The notes beneath the pieces were generated by a model. The model saw nothing but the letters and a program-made list of their open reading frames with translations, was not told the origin of the DNA and made no database searches. Shown here in pieces: positions 51,697-62,095 of a DNA stretch of 64,000 nt; the first letter of the stretch is position 1; each line of letters starts with the position of its first letter. Source of the DNA: Nostoc sp. FACHB-110 (GTDB lineage Bacteria; Cyanobacteriota; Cyanobacteriia; Cyanobacteriales; Nostocaceae); NCBI RefSeq assembly GCF_014697425.1, contig NZ_JACJRU010000001.1, positions 496,001 to 560,000 of the forward strand. Reading direction: 5' to 3'. A program made the translations under genes and the position numbers.

Positions 51697-54600
51697 ATGC
51701 TGAGTATTCCCGGATATCAGTTGGGTAAAGAACTATACAATGGTTCTAAGACTTTGGTTTATCGGGCTGTTAGAGAAAGCGATTCATCATCCGTAATTAT
51801 TAAACTACTAAAAAATCCCTATCCTAGCTTTAGTGAATTGGTACAGTTTCGCAATCAGTATACTATCGCCAAAAATCTCAATTATCCGGCAATCATCCAA
51901 ACCTACAGTCTAGAAAATTACCAAAATAGCTATGCCTTAATCATGGAAGATTTTGGCGGGATTTCGCTTCAGGAATGGGTAGCGGGAATTCAAGAATCGG
52001 CAGGAGGGGTAAATGTAGAATTTCTGCGGGAATTTTTACAAATAGCGATCGCCATGTGTAATTGCTTAGAGATACTATATCAAGAGTGCATTATTCATAA
52101 AGATATTAAACCTAGTAATATATTAATTAATCCAGAAACTAAACAAGTTAAATTAATCGATTTTAGTATTGCATCTTTATTGCCACGAGAAACTCATACT
52201 ATTCTCAATCCTAGTGTTTTAGAAGGGACACTTGCCTATATTTCCCCAGAACAAACAGGGAGAATGAACCGGGGTATTGATTACCGCACTGATTTTTATT
52301 CTTTAGGTGTTACTTTTTACGAATTACTCACAGGAAAGTTACCTTTTCAACACACCGACCCGATGGAGTTGGTGCATTGTCATATTGCGAAACTTGCACC
52401 TTTAGCCAATCAAATTAACCCGCAAATTCCCTCTGTACTGGCTCAAATTGTCAATAAGTTGATGGCGAAAAATGCTGAAGACCGTTACCAAAGTACATTA
52501 GGATTAAAATTAGATTTAGAAAATTGTTTACATCAGCTAAAAGCAACTGGGAAAATTCAAGAATTTGCGATCGCTCAACATGATATGTGCGATCGCTTTA
52601 TTATTCCTGATAAACTCTACGGCAGGCAAGTAGAAGTAGCAACTTTATTACAAGCCTTTGATAGAGTTAGTCATGGTACAACACAAATGATCTTAGTGGC
52701 TGGGTTTTCTGGGATTGGCAAAACCGCAGTCGTCAACGAAGTTCATAAACCAATTGTGCGTCAACGCGGTTATTTTATTAAAGGGAAATACGACCAATTT
52801 CAACGTGACATTCCTTTTAGTGCTTTTGTGCAAGCATTCCGAGATTTAATGGGGCAATTATTAACCGAAAGTGATATCCAAATTCAGCAATGGAAAAATA
52901 AAATATTAGATGCTGTCGGTGAAAACGGACAAGTAATTATTGAAGTGATCCCCGAATTAGCCAAAATTATTGGCGAACAACCAGCAGCAGTAGAACTATT
53001 TGGGACAGCAGCCCAAAATCGCTTTAACTTATTATTTCAAAAATTTACTCAAGTCTTTACCAGTGCAGAACATCCCTTAGTCATCTTTCTCGATGATTTG
53101 CAATGGGCTGATTCAGCATCGTTAAAGTTAATGCAGATATTAATGGCTGACACCAGTCATCTTTTATTAATTGGTGCTTACCGAGATAACGAAGTTCACC
53201 CAGGACATCAATTAATTTTGACTTTAAATGAAATTGCCAAAGACCAAGTGGCAATTAACACGATTACTTTAACAGCCTTAGACCGCGAAACCATCAATCA
53301 ATTAGTTGCCGATACTTTAAAATGTTCTCTAGAGTTAGTCAAAAATATTTCGCAGTTAATCTATCAAAAAACTCAAGGGAACCCATTTTTTACAACACAA
53401 TTTATCAAAGCATTATATCAAGATAATTTAATTAAGTTTAATTTAGAACTGGGCTGTTGGCAATGTGATATTACCCAAGTTACAACTCAAGCAGTGACAG
53501 AAGATGTTGTCACATTCATGAGTGGGCAACTACAAAAATTACCTTTAGCAACGCAACAAGTATTACAGTTAGCTGCTTGTATTGGCAACCAGTTTGATTT
53601 AGCAACTTTGGCCATTGTTTCTGAGCAATCAGAAATTGAAGTGGCGGCGGCTTTATGGAAAGCATTACAAGAAGGGTTGATTTTACCAATTAATGATATT
53701 TATAAATTTTATCAACAAGAGTCATTAGTCCAATTAGATAACGCTGAACAAAACACACAGGAAAAAAGACAAATAACCGTTGCTTATAAATTTTTGCACG
53801 ACCGAGTACAGCAAGCCGCTTATTCTCTGATTCCTGATAATCAAAAACAAGCAACTCATTGGCAAATTGGGCAATTACTTCAGCAACAATTTTTAGAATC
53901 CGAGCAAGAAGAAAAACTATTTGATATTGTTGGGCATTTAAATCAAGGTAGGGCATTAATCACCCAAAAAAGCGATCGCCAGACCCTCGCTCAACTAAAT
54001 TTAAAAGCGAGTGCCAAAGCGAAAACAGCTACAGCGTATGCGGCGGCTGTGGCTTATTTAGAAATTGCGATCGCACTTTTAGAACCTGACTGCTGGCAAA
54101 TACAGTATGAATTAACTTTAGAAATACACACAGCCGCAACCGAAGCCAGTTATTTAAATGGTGATTTTGTGGCAATGGAAAAGTTTGCAGCATTAGTGTT
54201 GCAGCAAGCAAAAACTATTTTGGACAAGGTGAACATCTATGAAATTCAAATTGCTGCCCAAACTTCCCTCAGTCAAATGTTAGCAGCGATCGCAGTTGGC
54301 ACAGAAGCTCTCAAAGAATTAGAAGTAGAATTCCCCACAGAATTAGACGCAGATTACATAAATGAAGCTTTAACAGAAGTCAAACAGCAACTAAACAGCA
54401 GAGAGATCGCTGACTTGATTGACTTACCCCCCATGAGTGAACCCACAGCACAAGCCGCAATGCAACTGTTAGGAATGTTGTTTGCACCAGTGTTTCTCGG
54501 AAATCCAGGTTTACTACCATTGTTAGGCGTAACAATGGTGCGCTTGTCGCTGGAGTTTGGCAATGCGCCTGCTTCCACAGTAGGATATGTGACTCATGGT

Positions 54601-57159
54601 ATGGTGCTGTGTTCTTATTTGGGTGAAGTGGAAACAGGCTATAGTTTCGGTCAATTAGCCCTCTCCTTACTAGAAAAATTGAATGCTCAAAGCCGTAAAT
54701 GCTGCACTCTGACGCTATTTGGATGTTTTGTTCAACATCGCCGACAACCAGCTTTGCAGACATTTGCCACACTCAAAGAAGCCTACAGAACTGGTGTGGA
54801 AACCGGAGATTTTCTTTATGCTGGTTACAGCATCATCATTTCTGTTTTTACTTCGTTTTTTGTAGGTACAGACCTAAACGCCTTAACACTAGAATTTCCC
54901 ACTAATAGTGCAATCCTCGCCCAACTCAAACAAGGTTCTGCGGGGGTTTATTTGGAGATGATGCAGCAAACTATCGAGCAATTAAAAGAAACAGTCTCTC
55001 AACCAGATTGCTTAATGGGCAAAATCTATGATGAAACTGTGATGCTGCCAAAACACCAACAAGATAATGATCTCACAGGAATCGCATTTGTTTATATCTA
55101 TAAACTGCTGCTTGCCTACTTGTATGGTAATTATTCCCATGCTCTCGGCTACATTTCCCAAGCTAAAGCTTATTTAATGGCTTTATCTGGATTGATTCAT
55201 TTTCCTATTTTTCATTTTTATGCTGCCCTGACTTACTTAGCAAATATATCCACAGAGTTAGAAGCAAATAAAATTCTGACTGAGGTAGAAATTCATCAAC
55301 AAGCTTTGTATGAATGGGCGCAATATGCAGCAATGAATCATTTGCACAAATGGCATTTAGTAGAAGCCGAAAAGTGCCGAGTGCGTGGTCAAAAATTAGC
55401 AGCCATAGAACATTACGACCGCGCCATAGCCCTTGCCAAAGATAACCAATTTCTCAACGAAGAAGCCTTAGCTAACGAACTAGCCGCCAAATTTTATCTG
55501 AGTTGGGGCAGAACAAAAATTGCTCAAACTTACATGATTGATGCCTATTACTGTTATGCCCGTTGGGGAGCAAAAGCCAAAATCATCGATTTAGAAACTC
55601 GTTATCCTCTACTACTGCTGACAATTCTGCATAAACAGCAAGTAGCTTTTAAACCAACAGAAACAGTCATTTCACCAGCGATTGAGGCAATTGATAGTTC
55701 CAGTTTTAGTAAAACTAGTCTGTCAAAAAGTCTTGATTTAGCAAGTATGATTAAAGTTTCGCAATCGCTATCGAGCGAAATTGAATTAGAGAAATTACTC
55801 TCCACCTTATTAGAAGTCATCTTGCAAAATGCTGGGGCTGATAAATGTGCGTTATTAATGCCCAAAGGTAATGCATGGTTTATCGAAGCACTGTGTCAAC
55901 TTGAACAACCCAGCACCATTTTGCATTCTCTTCCCTTTGACAATCATCAAATTTTACCTGTGAGCTTGATCAATCAGGTGAAAAATACTTTAACCTTAGC
56001 TGTGATTGAGAATGCAGCTACTGAGCCAAACTTAGGGGCTGATCCTTATATATTAAAACACTCACCTAAAAGTCTTCTTTGCGCGCCGATTCTCCACCAA
56101 GGTAAATTGATTGGCATTTTATATTTAGAAAATAACCTAACAGTAGGGGCATTTACTCACGATCGCCTAGAAATTTTGAATTTATTAATTGCTCAAGCGG
56201 CTATTTCCTTAGAAAATGCTCAATTATACGCTCAATTAGAAGATAGAGTCAAAGAACGCACTCAAGAATTAAACCAAAAAAATGAGCAACTGCAAACAAC
56301 TTTAAAAGAATTACATCGCACTCAAACACAGATGGTGCAAAGCGAAAAAATGTCAGCTTTAGGGCAATTAGTAGCCGGAATTGCCCACGAAATTAATAAC
56401 CCTATTACCTTTATACATGGCAATTTAAATTACATTCATCAATATACCAACGACTTATTACATATACTAAATGCTTACCAAGTGCAATATCCCCATCCAC
56501 CGGAATTTCTCAAAGCAGAAATTGACAATGTAGAATTTAACTTTTTAAAAGAAGATTTACCGAACATTCTCAAATCAATGTATTTGGGTTCCGATCGCAT
56601 TCGGCAGATGGTGGTTTCCTTACGCAACTTTTCTCGTTTAGATGAATCAGAATATAAAGCTGTGAATTTACATGAAGGGCTTGATAATACATTAGTCATC
56701 TTGCAATATCGCCTGCAAGCTAAGACCGAACGTCCAGAAATTCAAATTATTAAAGAATATGGCGAACTACCCTTAATAAAATGCTACGCTAGGGAAATTA
56801 ATCAAGTATTTATTAATTTGATTATCAATGCGATCGATGCTGTAGAAGAAAGTAATCGAGGACGCAGCTTTGCAGAAATTAAAGCTAACCCCAATCAAAT
56901 TCGGATTCGCACCCTCACAACAGAACAAAACCAAATTCAGATTATCATTGCCGATAATGGCATTGGTATTCCTCAGGAAATTCAATCTCGCTTATTCGAT
57001 CCCTTTTTTACTACTAAACCTGTAGGTAAAGGAACAGGTTTAGGGTTATCAATTAGCCATCAAGTGATCACAGAAAAACATGGCGGTTCAATTCATGTCA
57101 ACTCTGTATTAAATCAAGGTACAGAATTTATCATTACATTACCTATTCCGGCAAATTAA
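51697..57159 (+). CDS. Ser/Thr kinase - AAA ATPase - GAF - histidine kinase hybrid
   Basis: This 1820-residue protein joins a Ser/Thr kinase (residues 1-280) to an AAA ATPase (GFSGIGKTAVVNEVHKP near 340), a long helical repeat part, a GAF domain (from about 1360), a coiled coil (LNQKNEQLQTTLKELHRTQT) and a histidine kinase. The histidine kinase has H-box GQLVAGIAHEINNPITFI near 1560, N-box NLIINAIDAVEE near 1705, DNGIGIP and GKGTGLGLSISHQVI. Kinase marks are IIHKDIKPSN and YISPEQTGRMNR; the usual DFG reads DFS. Such trifunctional sensors are common in filamentous cyanobacteria. No response regulator is adjacent. It diverges from the PKS unit and might sense a signal for it, which is only a guess. 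Confidence 0.9.
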   Translation: MLSIPGYQLGKELYNGSKTLVYRAVRESDSSSVIIKLLKNPYPSFSELVQFRNQYTIAKNLNYPAIIQTYSLENYQNSYALIMEDFGGISLQEWVAGIQESAGGVNVEFLREFLQIAIAMCNCLEILYQECIIHKDIKPSNILINPETKQVKLIDFSIASLLPRETHTILNPSVLEGTLAYISPEQTGRMNRGIDYRTDFYSLGVTFYELLTGKLPFQHTDPMELVHCHIAKLAPLANQINPQIPSVLAQIVNKLMAKNAEDRYQSTLGLKLDLENCLHQLKATGKIQEFAIAQHDMCDRFIIPDKLYGRQVEVATLLQAFDRVSHGTTQMILVAGFSGIGKTAVVNEVHKPIVRQRGYFIKGKYDQFQRDIPFSAFVQAFRDLMGQLLTESDIQIQQWKNKILDAVGENGQVIIEVIPELAKIIGEQPAAVELFGTAAQNRFNLLFQKFTQVFTSAEHPLVIFLDDLQWADSASLKLMQILMADTSHLLLIGAYRDNEVHPGHQLILTLNEIAKDQVAINTITLTALDRETINQLVADTLKCSLELVKNISQLIYQKTQGNPFFTTQFIKALYQDNLIKFNLELGCWQCDITQVTTQAVTEDVVTFMSGQLQKLPLATQQVLQLAACIGNQFDLATLAIVSEQSEIEVAAALWKALQEGLILPINDIYKFYQQESLVQLDNAEQNTQEKRQITVAYKFLHDRVQQAAYSLIPDNQKQATHWQIGQLLQQQFLESEQEEKLFDIVGHLNQGRALITQKSDRQTLAQLNLKASAKAKTATAYAAAVAYLEIAIALLEPDCWQIQYELTLEIHTAATEASYLNGDFVAMEKFAALVLQQAKTILDKVNIYEIQIAAQTSLSQMLAAIAVGTEALKELEVEFPTELDADYINEALTEVKQQLNSREIADLIDLPPMSEPTAQAAMQLLGMLFAPVFLGNPGLLPLLGVTMVRLSLEFGNAPASTVGYVTHGMVLCSYLGEVETGYSFGQLALSLLEKLNAQSRKCCTLTLFGCFVQHRRQPALQTFATLKEAYRTGVETGDFLYAGYSIIISVFTSFFVGTDLNALTLEFPTNSAILAQLKQGSAGVYLEMMQQTIEQLKETVSQPDCLMGKIYDETVMLPKHQQDNDLTGIAFVYIYKLLLAYLYGNYSHALGYISQAKAYLMALSGLIHFPIFHFYAALTYLANISTELEANKILTEVEIHQQALYEWAQYAAMNHLHKWHLVEAEKCRVRGQKLAAIEHYDRAIALAKDNQFLNEEALANELAAKFYLSWGRTKIAQTYMIDAYYCYARWGAKAKIIDLETRYPLLLLTILHKQQVAFKPTETVISPAIEAIDSSSFSKTSLSKSLDLASMIKVSQSLSSEIELEKLLSTLLEVILQNAGADKCALLMPKGNAWFIEALCQLEQPSTILHSLPFDNHQILPVSLINQVKNTLTLAVIENAATEPNLGADPYILKHSPKSLLCAPILHQGKLIGILYLENNLTVGAFTHDRLEILNLLIAQAAISLENAQLYAQLEDRVKERTQELNQKNEQLQTTLKELHRTQTQMVQSEKMSALGQLVAGIAHEINNPITFIHGNLNYIHQYTNDLLHILNAYQVQYPHPPEFLKAEIDNVEFNFLKEDLPNILKSMYLGSDRIRQMVVSLRNFSRLDESEYKAVNLHEGLDNTLVILQYRLQAKTERPEIQIIKEYGELPLIKCYAREINQVFINLIINAIDAVEESNRGRSFAEIKANPNQIRIRTLTTEQNQIQIIIADNGIGIPQEIQSRLFDPFFTTKPVGKGTGLGLSISHQVITEKHGGSIHVNSVLNQGTEFIITLPIPAN

Positions 57160-57214
57160 GAGATGTCCCATTCAAAAAATATCCCCTTGATGGGGTAGCT
57201 AAGGAAGTAGGGGA

Positions 57215-57267
57215 GCAGAAAGCAGGTGCAAGGGGTAGAATTTTCCCCTCTGCCCCCTGCTTCCTGC
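57215..57267 (+). terminator. Long G/C inverted repeat after the kinase gene
   Basis: GCAGAAAGCAGG (57215-57226) pairs with CCTGCTTCCTGC (57256-57267) with one mismatch, with an inner AGGGG/CCCCT stem. It starts 56 bp after the stop. There is no T-run, so it may be a processing or rho-assisted end; the sequence is also a dispersed repeat type. Confidence 0.45.
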
Positions 57268-57446
57268 CCCCCTGCGACCCCGTTTGTATCACACTTAAAT
57301 TGAATTGGTATGAGTCCCTACTCCTACCCTAACAGGACTTGGTAAGTTCTGATGAATTTTGCGGCTCTTGCATTTGTGCCTTATTTGTGTGACTATGCTA
57401 AAAATTACTGTAACTTGCTCGATATAACGTAGTATTAACTGCACGT

Positions 57447-58517
57447 ATGTTAACTAAGTATTTATTCAATAAAGTTATGAAGATTGTCGGCAACTTTCTT
57501 CAGAATTATGAAATATGGAGAATTAATACATTTGCTTTGTTTTTTGCTTGCGGATTAACTTTGACACTTGTTATATCTGCGTGTTCTTCTAACAATGCCA
57601 ATAACTCTAGTGCAACACCAACAGCTAACTCCAGTCCAACCAATCAAGGTGTAGTGGTTCGTATTGGTTATCAAAAAGCTGCAACTATTCTCAGTGCGAT
57701 TAAGGCACAGCAAGATTTAGAAAAGGCTTTTGCCGCGAGTGGTGCTTCCGTAACATGGTCAGAATTTCCTTCTGGCCCCCCAATGTTAGAAGCAATGAAC
57801 GCTGGGAGTATTGATTTTGGCTACACAGGTGAATCACCACCAATCTTTGCCCAAGCAGCAGGTAATCCCTTAGTATATGTTGCTTACGACCCTTGGAGTA
57901 CCAAAGCCGAAGCAATTATTGTGCCGAAAAATTCCCCTATTCAAAGCCTTGCAGACTTAAAAGGTAAACGAGTTGCGTTTGCCAAAGGTTCTAATACTAA
58001 CTATCTATTAGTCAAAGCCTTAGAAAAAGGGGGAGTAAATTACACAGATATCAAACCTGCTTTTCTCCAACCTCCCGACGCGCGTGCGGCATTTGAGGGT
58101 AATAATGTTGATGCTTGGGCAATTTGGGACCCGTATTTAGCGGCGGCGCAAGCTGCTACAGGCGCACGTACCTTAACTGATGCCACTGGGTTAGCACCAA
58201 ATCGTGGTTATTATTTAGCGGCGAAATCTTTTGTAGACAAGAACCCTGATGCTCTAAAAACAGTGTTGGAACAAGTCAAAAAAAGAAGCGACTGGGCAAA
58301 AAATAATCCTACAGAAGTCGCCAAATTTCTCGCGCCAGCATTGGGAATTGATGCTGGAGTGTTAGAAGTGGCAGAAAAACGCCGAGACTACGACGTACTA
58401 CCGCTAACCGACGAAGTAATTCGCGCACAGCAGGAAATTGCCGATACTTTTTACAAAATCAAGCTGATACCGAAATCTGTCAATGTTAGCGAAATTGTTT
58501 GGAAAGGTAATCAATAA
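57447..58517 (+). CDS. SsuA-like ABC solute-binding lipoprotein (third copy)
   Basis: This 356-residue protein has a long N-terminal signal ending in LTLVISACSSN, a lipobox Cys, so an in-frame ATG at 57477 may be the true start. Family marks are VVRIGYQKAATILSAIKAQQ, MNAGSIDFGYTGESPPIFAQ, LADLKGKRVAFAKGSNTNYL and VDAWAIWDPYLAAAQAATG. The GYQK and DAWAIWDPY motifs are standard for aliphatic sulfonate binding proteins. It precedes an AprA-like flavoprotein gene by 195 bp, again without permease or ATPase. Confidence 0.85.
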   Translation: MLTKYLFNKVMKIVGNFLQNYEIWRINTFALFFACGLTLTLVISACSSNNANNSSATPTANSSPTNQGVVVRIGYQKAATILSAIKAQQDLEKAFAASGASVTWSEFPSGPPMLEAMNAGSIDFGYTGESPPIFAQAAGNPLVYVAYDPWSTKAEAIIVPKNSPIQSLADLKGKRVAFAKGSNTNYLLVKALEKGGVNYTDIKPAFLQPPDARAAFEGNNVDAWAIWDPYLAAAQAATGARTLTDATGLAPNRGYYLAAKSFVDKNPDALKTVLEQVKKRSDWAKNNPTEVAKFLAPALGIDAGVLEVAEKRRDYDVLPLTDEVIRAQQEIADTFYKIKLIPKSVNVSEIVWKGNQ

Positions 58518-58712
58518 GAGGCAGAAGGCAGTCTTGATGAAACAAGTTTCATCACCAAGTATGAAAGTGAGACTGGTATTTTTACTCAGCACGGGCTAAA
58601 CGCCCCGCTACCGCTAACAGCACTCAGCACTTTCAAGTCAGAAGGCAGGAGGTAAGAGGTAGTCTAAATCAAAAAGGAACATTCCCTACACCCTACACCC
58701 TTTTTTATAGAT

Positions 58713-60422
58713 ATGAATATCAATACTCAACGCATAAAAATTGATGTACTCGTCATTGGCGGCGGTACGGCTGGCACAATGGCAGGTATTAAAGCTAAGC
58801 AGGCAAATCCTGATGCAGAGGTGCTGATATTAGAAAAAGCTAACATACGTCGGAGTGGTGCGATCGCAATGGGGATGGATGGAGTCAACACCGCAGTCAT
58901 CCCTGGCCACTCCACACCAGAACAGTACGTCAGGGAAATCACCCTCGCTAACGATGGCATTCTCAACCAAAAAGCCGTCTATCAAACAGGTAAATTAGGT
59001 TACGAAGTCATCCAAGAATTAGAAAGTTGGGGCGTAAAGTTTCAAAAAGATGCCCAAGGTAACTATGACTTAAAACAGGTGCATCGTGTGGGTAAATACG
59101 TCTTACCCATGCCAGAAGGTAAAGACCTGAAAACTATTCTTACCCGCCAAGTTAAACGCCACAAAGTCAAAGTCACGAACCGTGTGATGGCTACCCGTGT
59201 TTTAGTCAAAGACGGACGTGCTGTTGGTGCAGTCGGATTTGATGTCAGAAACGGCGACTATATCATCATTCAAGCCAAAGCCGTCATCCTCTGTACAGGT
59301 GCTTGTGGCAGACTCGGCTTACCCGCTTCCGGCTATCTCTACGGCACTTATGAAAATCCTACCAACGCCGGCGATGGCTATTCAATGGCTTATCACGCAG
59401 GTGCAGAACTCAGCAACATTGAATGTTTTCAAATTAATCCCCTAATTAAAGATTACAACGGCCCTGCCTGCGCCTATGTTGCCGGGCCATTTGGCGCACA
59501 TACAGCCAATGCCGAAGGAAATCGCTTCATTAGTTGCGACTATTGGAGTGGTCAAATGATGTTGGAAATCTGGAAGGAATTAAACTCAGGAAAAGGGCCA
59601 GTCCAACTCAAAATGACCCATCTTGATGAAGATACAATTGCCGAAATTGAATCCATACTTTGGGCAAATGAAAGACCAAGTAGAGAACGCTTTCATCAAG
59701 GGAGAAATGAAGATTACCGCACCCACGGCGTAGAAATGCACATTTCCGAAATCGGCTTATGTAGTGGTCATAGTGCTTCTGGTGTGTGGGTAAATGAAAA
59801 TGCCCAAACCACACTCCCCGGTTTATATGCAGCCGGAGACATGGCCAGCGTTCCCCATAATTATATGATTGGGGCATTTGTATTTGGTCGCATAGCCGGA
59901 ACCCATGCCATTGAATATATCCAAGATTTAGATTTTGTTGAACCAGATGCCGATTTTTTAGAAACAGAAAAAGCCAGAATTTATGCCCCATTAACTCGAC
60001 CCAATGGCGTACCCCATACTCAAGTCGAATATAAACTCAGACGCTTAGTTAATGATTATCTCCAACCACCCAAATCAGGCAACAAAATCGAAATTGGTTT
60101 GAAACAATTTGTCCAATATCAACAAACATTAGATTTAATGGGTGCGCGTGACCCCCATGAATTAATGCGCTCTCTGGAAGTACATTTTATTCGAGACTGT
60201 GCAGAAATGGCAGCCAGAGCATCCTTATATCGCCAAGAAACTCGCTGGGGGCTTTATCATTACCGCTTAGATTATCCCGAAAAAAATGATGATGAATGGT
60301 TCTGTCATGTCAATTTAAAGAAAGACGAGTCAGGACAAATGGTATTGTTCAAGCGTCCTGTAGAACCTTATATTGTCGAAGTAGACACAGCCAAAGAACT
60401 ATACAATGTAGCTGTGAAGTAA
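58713..60422 (+). CDS. Fumarate reductase/APS reductase alpha-like flavoprotein
   Basis: This 569-residue flavoprotein of the succinate dehydrogenase/fumarate reductase/adenylylsulfate reductase superfamily has VLVIGGGTAGTMAGIKAKQA with LILEKANIRRSGAIAMGMDG for FAD, a middle CTGACGRLGLPASGYLYGTY, and LPGLYAAGDMASVPHNYMIG with FGRIAGTHAIEYI. The C-terminal helical part is complete. The RRSGA and H-rich middle segments resemble AprA-like proteins found next to sulfonate transport genes. With the ferredoxin at 62589 it could form a two-subunit redox enzyme. A dissimilatory APS reductase role is unlikely in a cyanobacterium; the true substrate is unknown. Confidence 0.75.
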   Translation: MNINTQRIKIDVLVIGGGTAGTMAGIKAKQANPDAEVLILEKANIRRSGAIAMGMDGVNTAVIPGHSTPEQYVREITLANDGILNQKAVYQTGKLGYEVIQELESWGVKFQKDAQGNYDLKQVHRVGKYVLPMPEGKDLKTILTRQVKRHKVKVTNRVMATRVLVKDGRAVGAVGFDVRNGDYIIIQAKAVILCTGACGRLGLPASGYLYGTYENPTNAGDGYSMAYHAGAELSNIECFQINPLIKDYNGPACAYVAGPFGAHTANAEGNRFISCDYWSGQMMLEIWKELNSGKGPVQLKMTHLDEDTIAEIESILWANERPSRERFHQGRNEDYRTHGVEMHISEIGLCSGHSASGVWVNENAQTTLPGLYAAGDMASVPHNYMIGAFVFGRIAGTHAIEYIQDLDFVEPDADFLETEKARIYAPLTRPNGVPHTQVEYKLRRLVNDYLQPPKSGNKIEIGLKQFVQYQQTLDLMGARDPHELMRSLEVHFIRDCAEMAARASLYRQETRWGLYHYRLDYPEKNDDEWFCHVNLKKDESGQMVLFKRPVEPYIVEVDTAKELYNVAVK

Positions 60423-60577
60423 AGTATTCAAAATGAACCCGCAACCTGCCTGTACAGTTCTTGAATCTGACGATCGCACTTACGTTCGTCTTACTCTACA
60501 CGATGAATAAATCCAGTATACTCAATTAATTATTAATATGTTATTTCAAAAAAATATAACTTGCAATTTAACTAAAA

Positions 60578-61230
60578 ATGACAGATTTATCACAAATTAG
60601 AATATGCTTTCTTGGTGAATCATTTGTTAACGGTACTGGTGACCCAGAGTGTCTAGGCTGGACAGGAAGAATATGTGTTTATGCTAATAAAAATGGCTAT
60701 GATATTACTTACTATAATTTAGGAGTGAGACGAGAAACCAGTACAGAGTTAAGACAACGTTGGTTAAGAGAAACTGTTTATAGCGTTTACCAGATGAATA
60801 TGACGGTAGAGTAGTATTTTCTTTTGGCGTAAATGATACAACTATTGAAAATGGTAAAACTCGTGTCGAATTATCTGAATCAATTGAGAAGGCCCGGATT
60901 ATCTTAAGTGAAGCAAAGAAATTATATCCTGTTTTAATGATTAGTCCTCCACCATGTGCAGATAATCAGCAGGATCAAAGAAATCAAAGAATAGCAAATT
61001 TATCTCAGGAATTTTCTTTAATATGTAATGAACTGAATATACCTTACCTCGATGTTTTTACTCCTTTAAAACAGTCCAATATTTGGGTAGAGGAGGCCAA
61101 ATCTTATGATGGCGCACATCCCAGAACCGCAGGATATACAGAGTTTGCCAATCTTGTACAAAATTGGAGTGGCTGGTTAAATTGGTTTCCTCATCTTTCG
61201 GGTAAAAAGTTAAACCAAAGTTTATCATAA
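60578..61230 (+). pseudogene. Frameshifted SGNH/GDSL hydrolase
   Basis: Two overlapping frames together give one SGNH hydrolase. The first part (from ATG 60578) carries block I as RICFLGESFVNGTGDPE and block II as YNLGVRRETSTELR, then ends at a TAG at 60812. The other frame continues RLPDEYDGRVVFSFGVNDTT (block III, GxND) and ends with SYDGAHPRTAGYTEFANLVQ (block V, DxxH). The shift is near 60785, within a TAGCGTTTACC stretch. All catalytic blocks survive, so the lesion is recent or a sequencing error. If repaired it would be a secretion-free esterase or lipase of about 215 residues. Confidence 0.75.
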
Positions 61231-61297
61231 ATCAAATTTAAAATTTGCTGCCATTAGCTAAATAGTTTTTATTTATTCACTTAAATTCTTATAAAAA

Positions 61298-62083
61298 ATG
61301 CCTATTTATAATTCCATTGGTCAACAATATTCCCAAACTCGCCTTCCTGACATTCGCATCGTCAATGCAATAACTAATCTACTCAATTTACCAAAGGGTA
61401 GCGTTATCGCTGATATTGGTGCTGGTACTGGTGGTTATAGTGTAGCCTTGGCTAACCAAGGATTGTTTGTTTATGCGGTTGAACCTTCTATTGTGATGCG
61501 ACAGCAAGCGGTTGTACATCCTCAAGTTGAGTGGTTTACTGGCTATGCAGAAAATTTAGCTTTACCAGATAAATCTGTTGATGGTGTTATCAGTATTTTA
61601 GCGATACATCACTTTTCGCATCTCGAAAAATCTTTCCAAGAAATGCAAAGAATTATTAGAGATGGAACAATCGTTTTACTAACTTTTGATATTAGACTCG
61701 CGCAAAGAATTTGGCTTTATGATTATTTTCCCTTTTTGTGGGAAGATGCTTTACGATTTTTAACCCTTGACGAACAAATTAATTTACTTCAGCAGAATAC
61801 TAAAAAGCGTGTTGAAGCCATACCATTTTTATTACCACACGACTTGTCTGATTTATTCGCCGCCGCAGCTTGGAGACGACCAGAATTATATCTGAAAGCC
61901 GAAGTACTTGCGGGTATATCATCTTTTGCGTTAGCTAATCAAGATTTAGTAGCGCAAGGATTAGAGTTACTTACAGCCGATTTAAATAGTGGAGAATGGA
62001 TAAAAAAATATGGTGCAATTTATAATCTGCAAGAGATTGATATAGGCTATCGCTTTATTTACACAACATTCGATAAATCATGA
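61298..62083 (+). CDS. Class I SAM-dependent methyltransferase
   Basis: This 261-residue protein has the Rossmann-fold motif VIADIGAGTGGYSVALANQG at about residues 33-52, acidic loop YAVEPSIVMRQQA, GYAENLALPDKSVDGVISIL and IHHFSHLEKSFQEMQRIIRD. These are the usual motifs I to IV of UbiE-like methyltransferases. The acceptor is unknown. It lies between the frameshifted hydrolase and a GNAT gene and is followed 12 bp later by the latter, so both may be one transcript. Confidence 0.8.
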   Translation: MPIYNSIGQQYSQTRLPDIRIVNAITNLLNLPKGSVIADIGAGTGGYSVALANQGLFVYAVEPSIVMRQQAVVHPQVEWFTGYAENLALPDKSVDGVISILAIHHFSHLEKSFQEMQRIIRDGTIVLLTFDIRLAQRIWLYDYFPFLWEDALRFLTLDEQINLLQQNTKKRVEAIPFLLPHDLSDLFAAAAWRRPELYLKAEVLAGISSFALANQDLVAQGLELLTADLNSGEWIKKYGAIYNLQEIDIGYRFIYTTFDKS

Positions 62084-62095
62084 TGGGTAATAATT

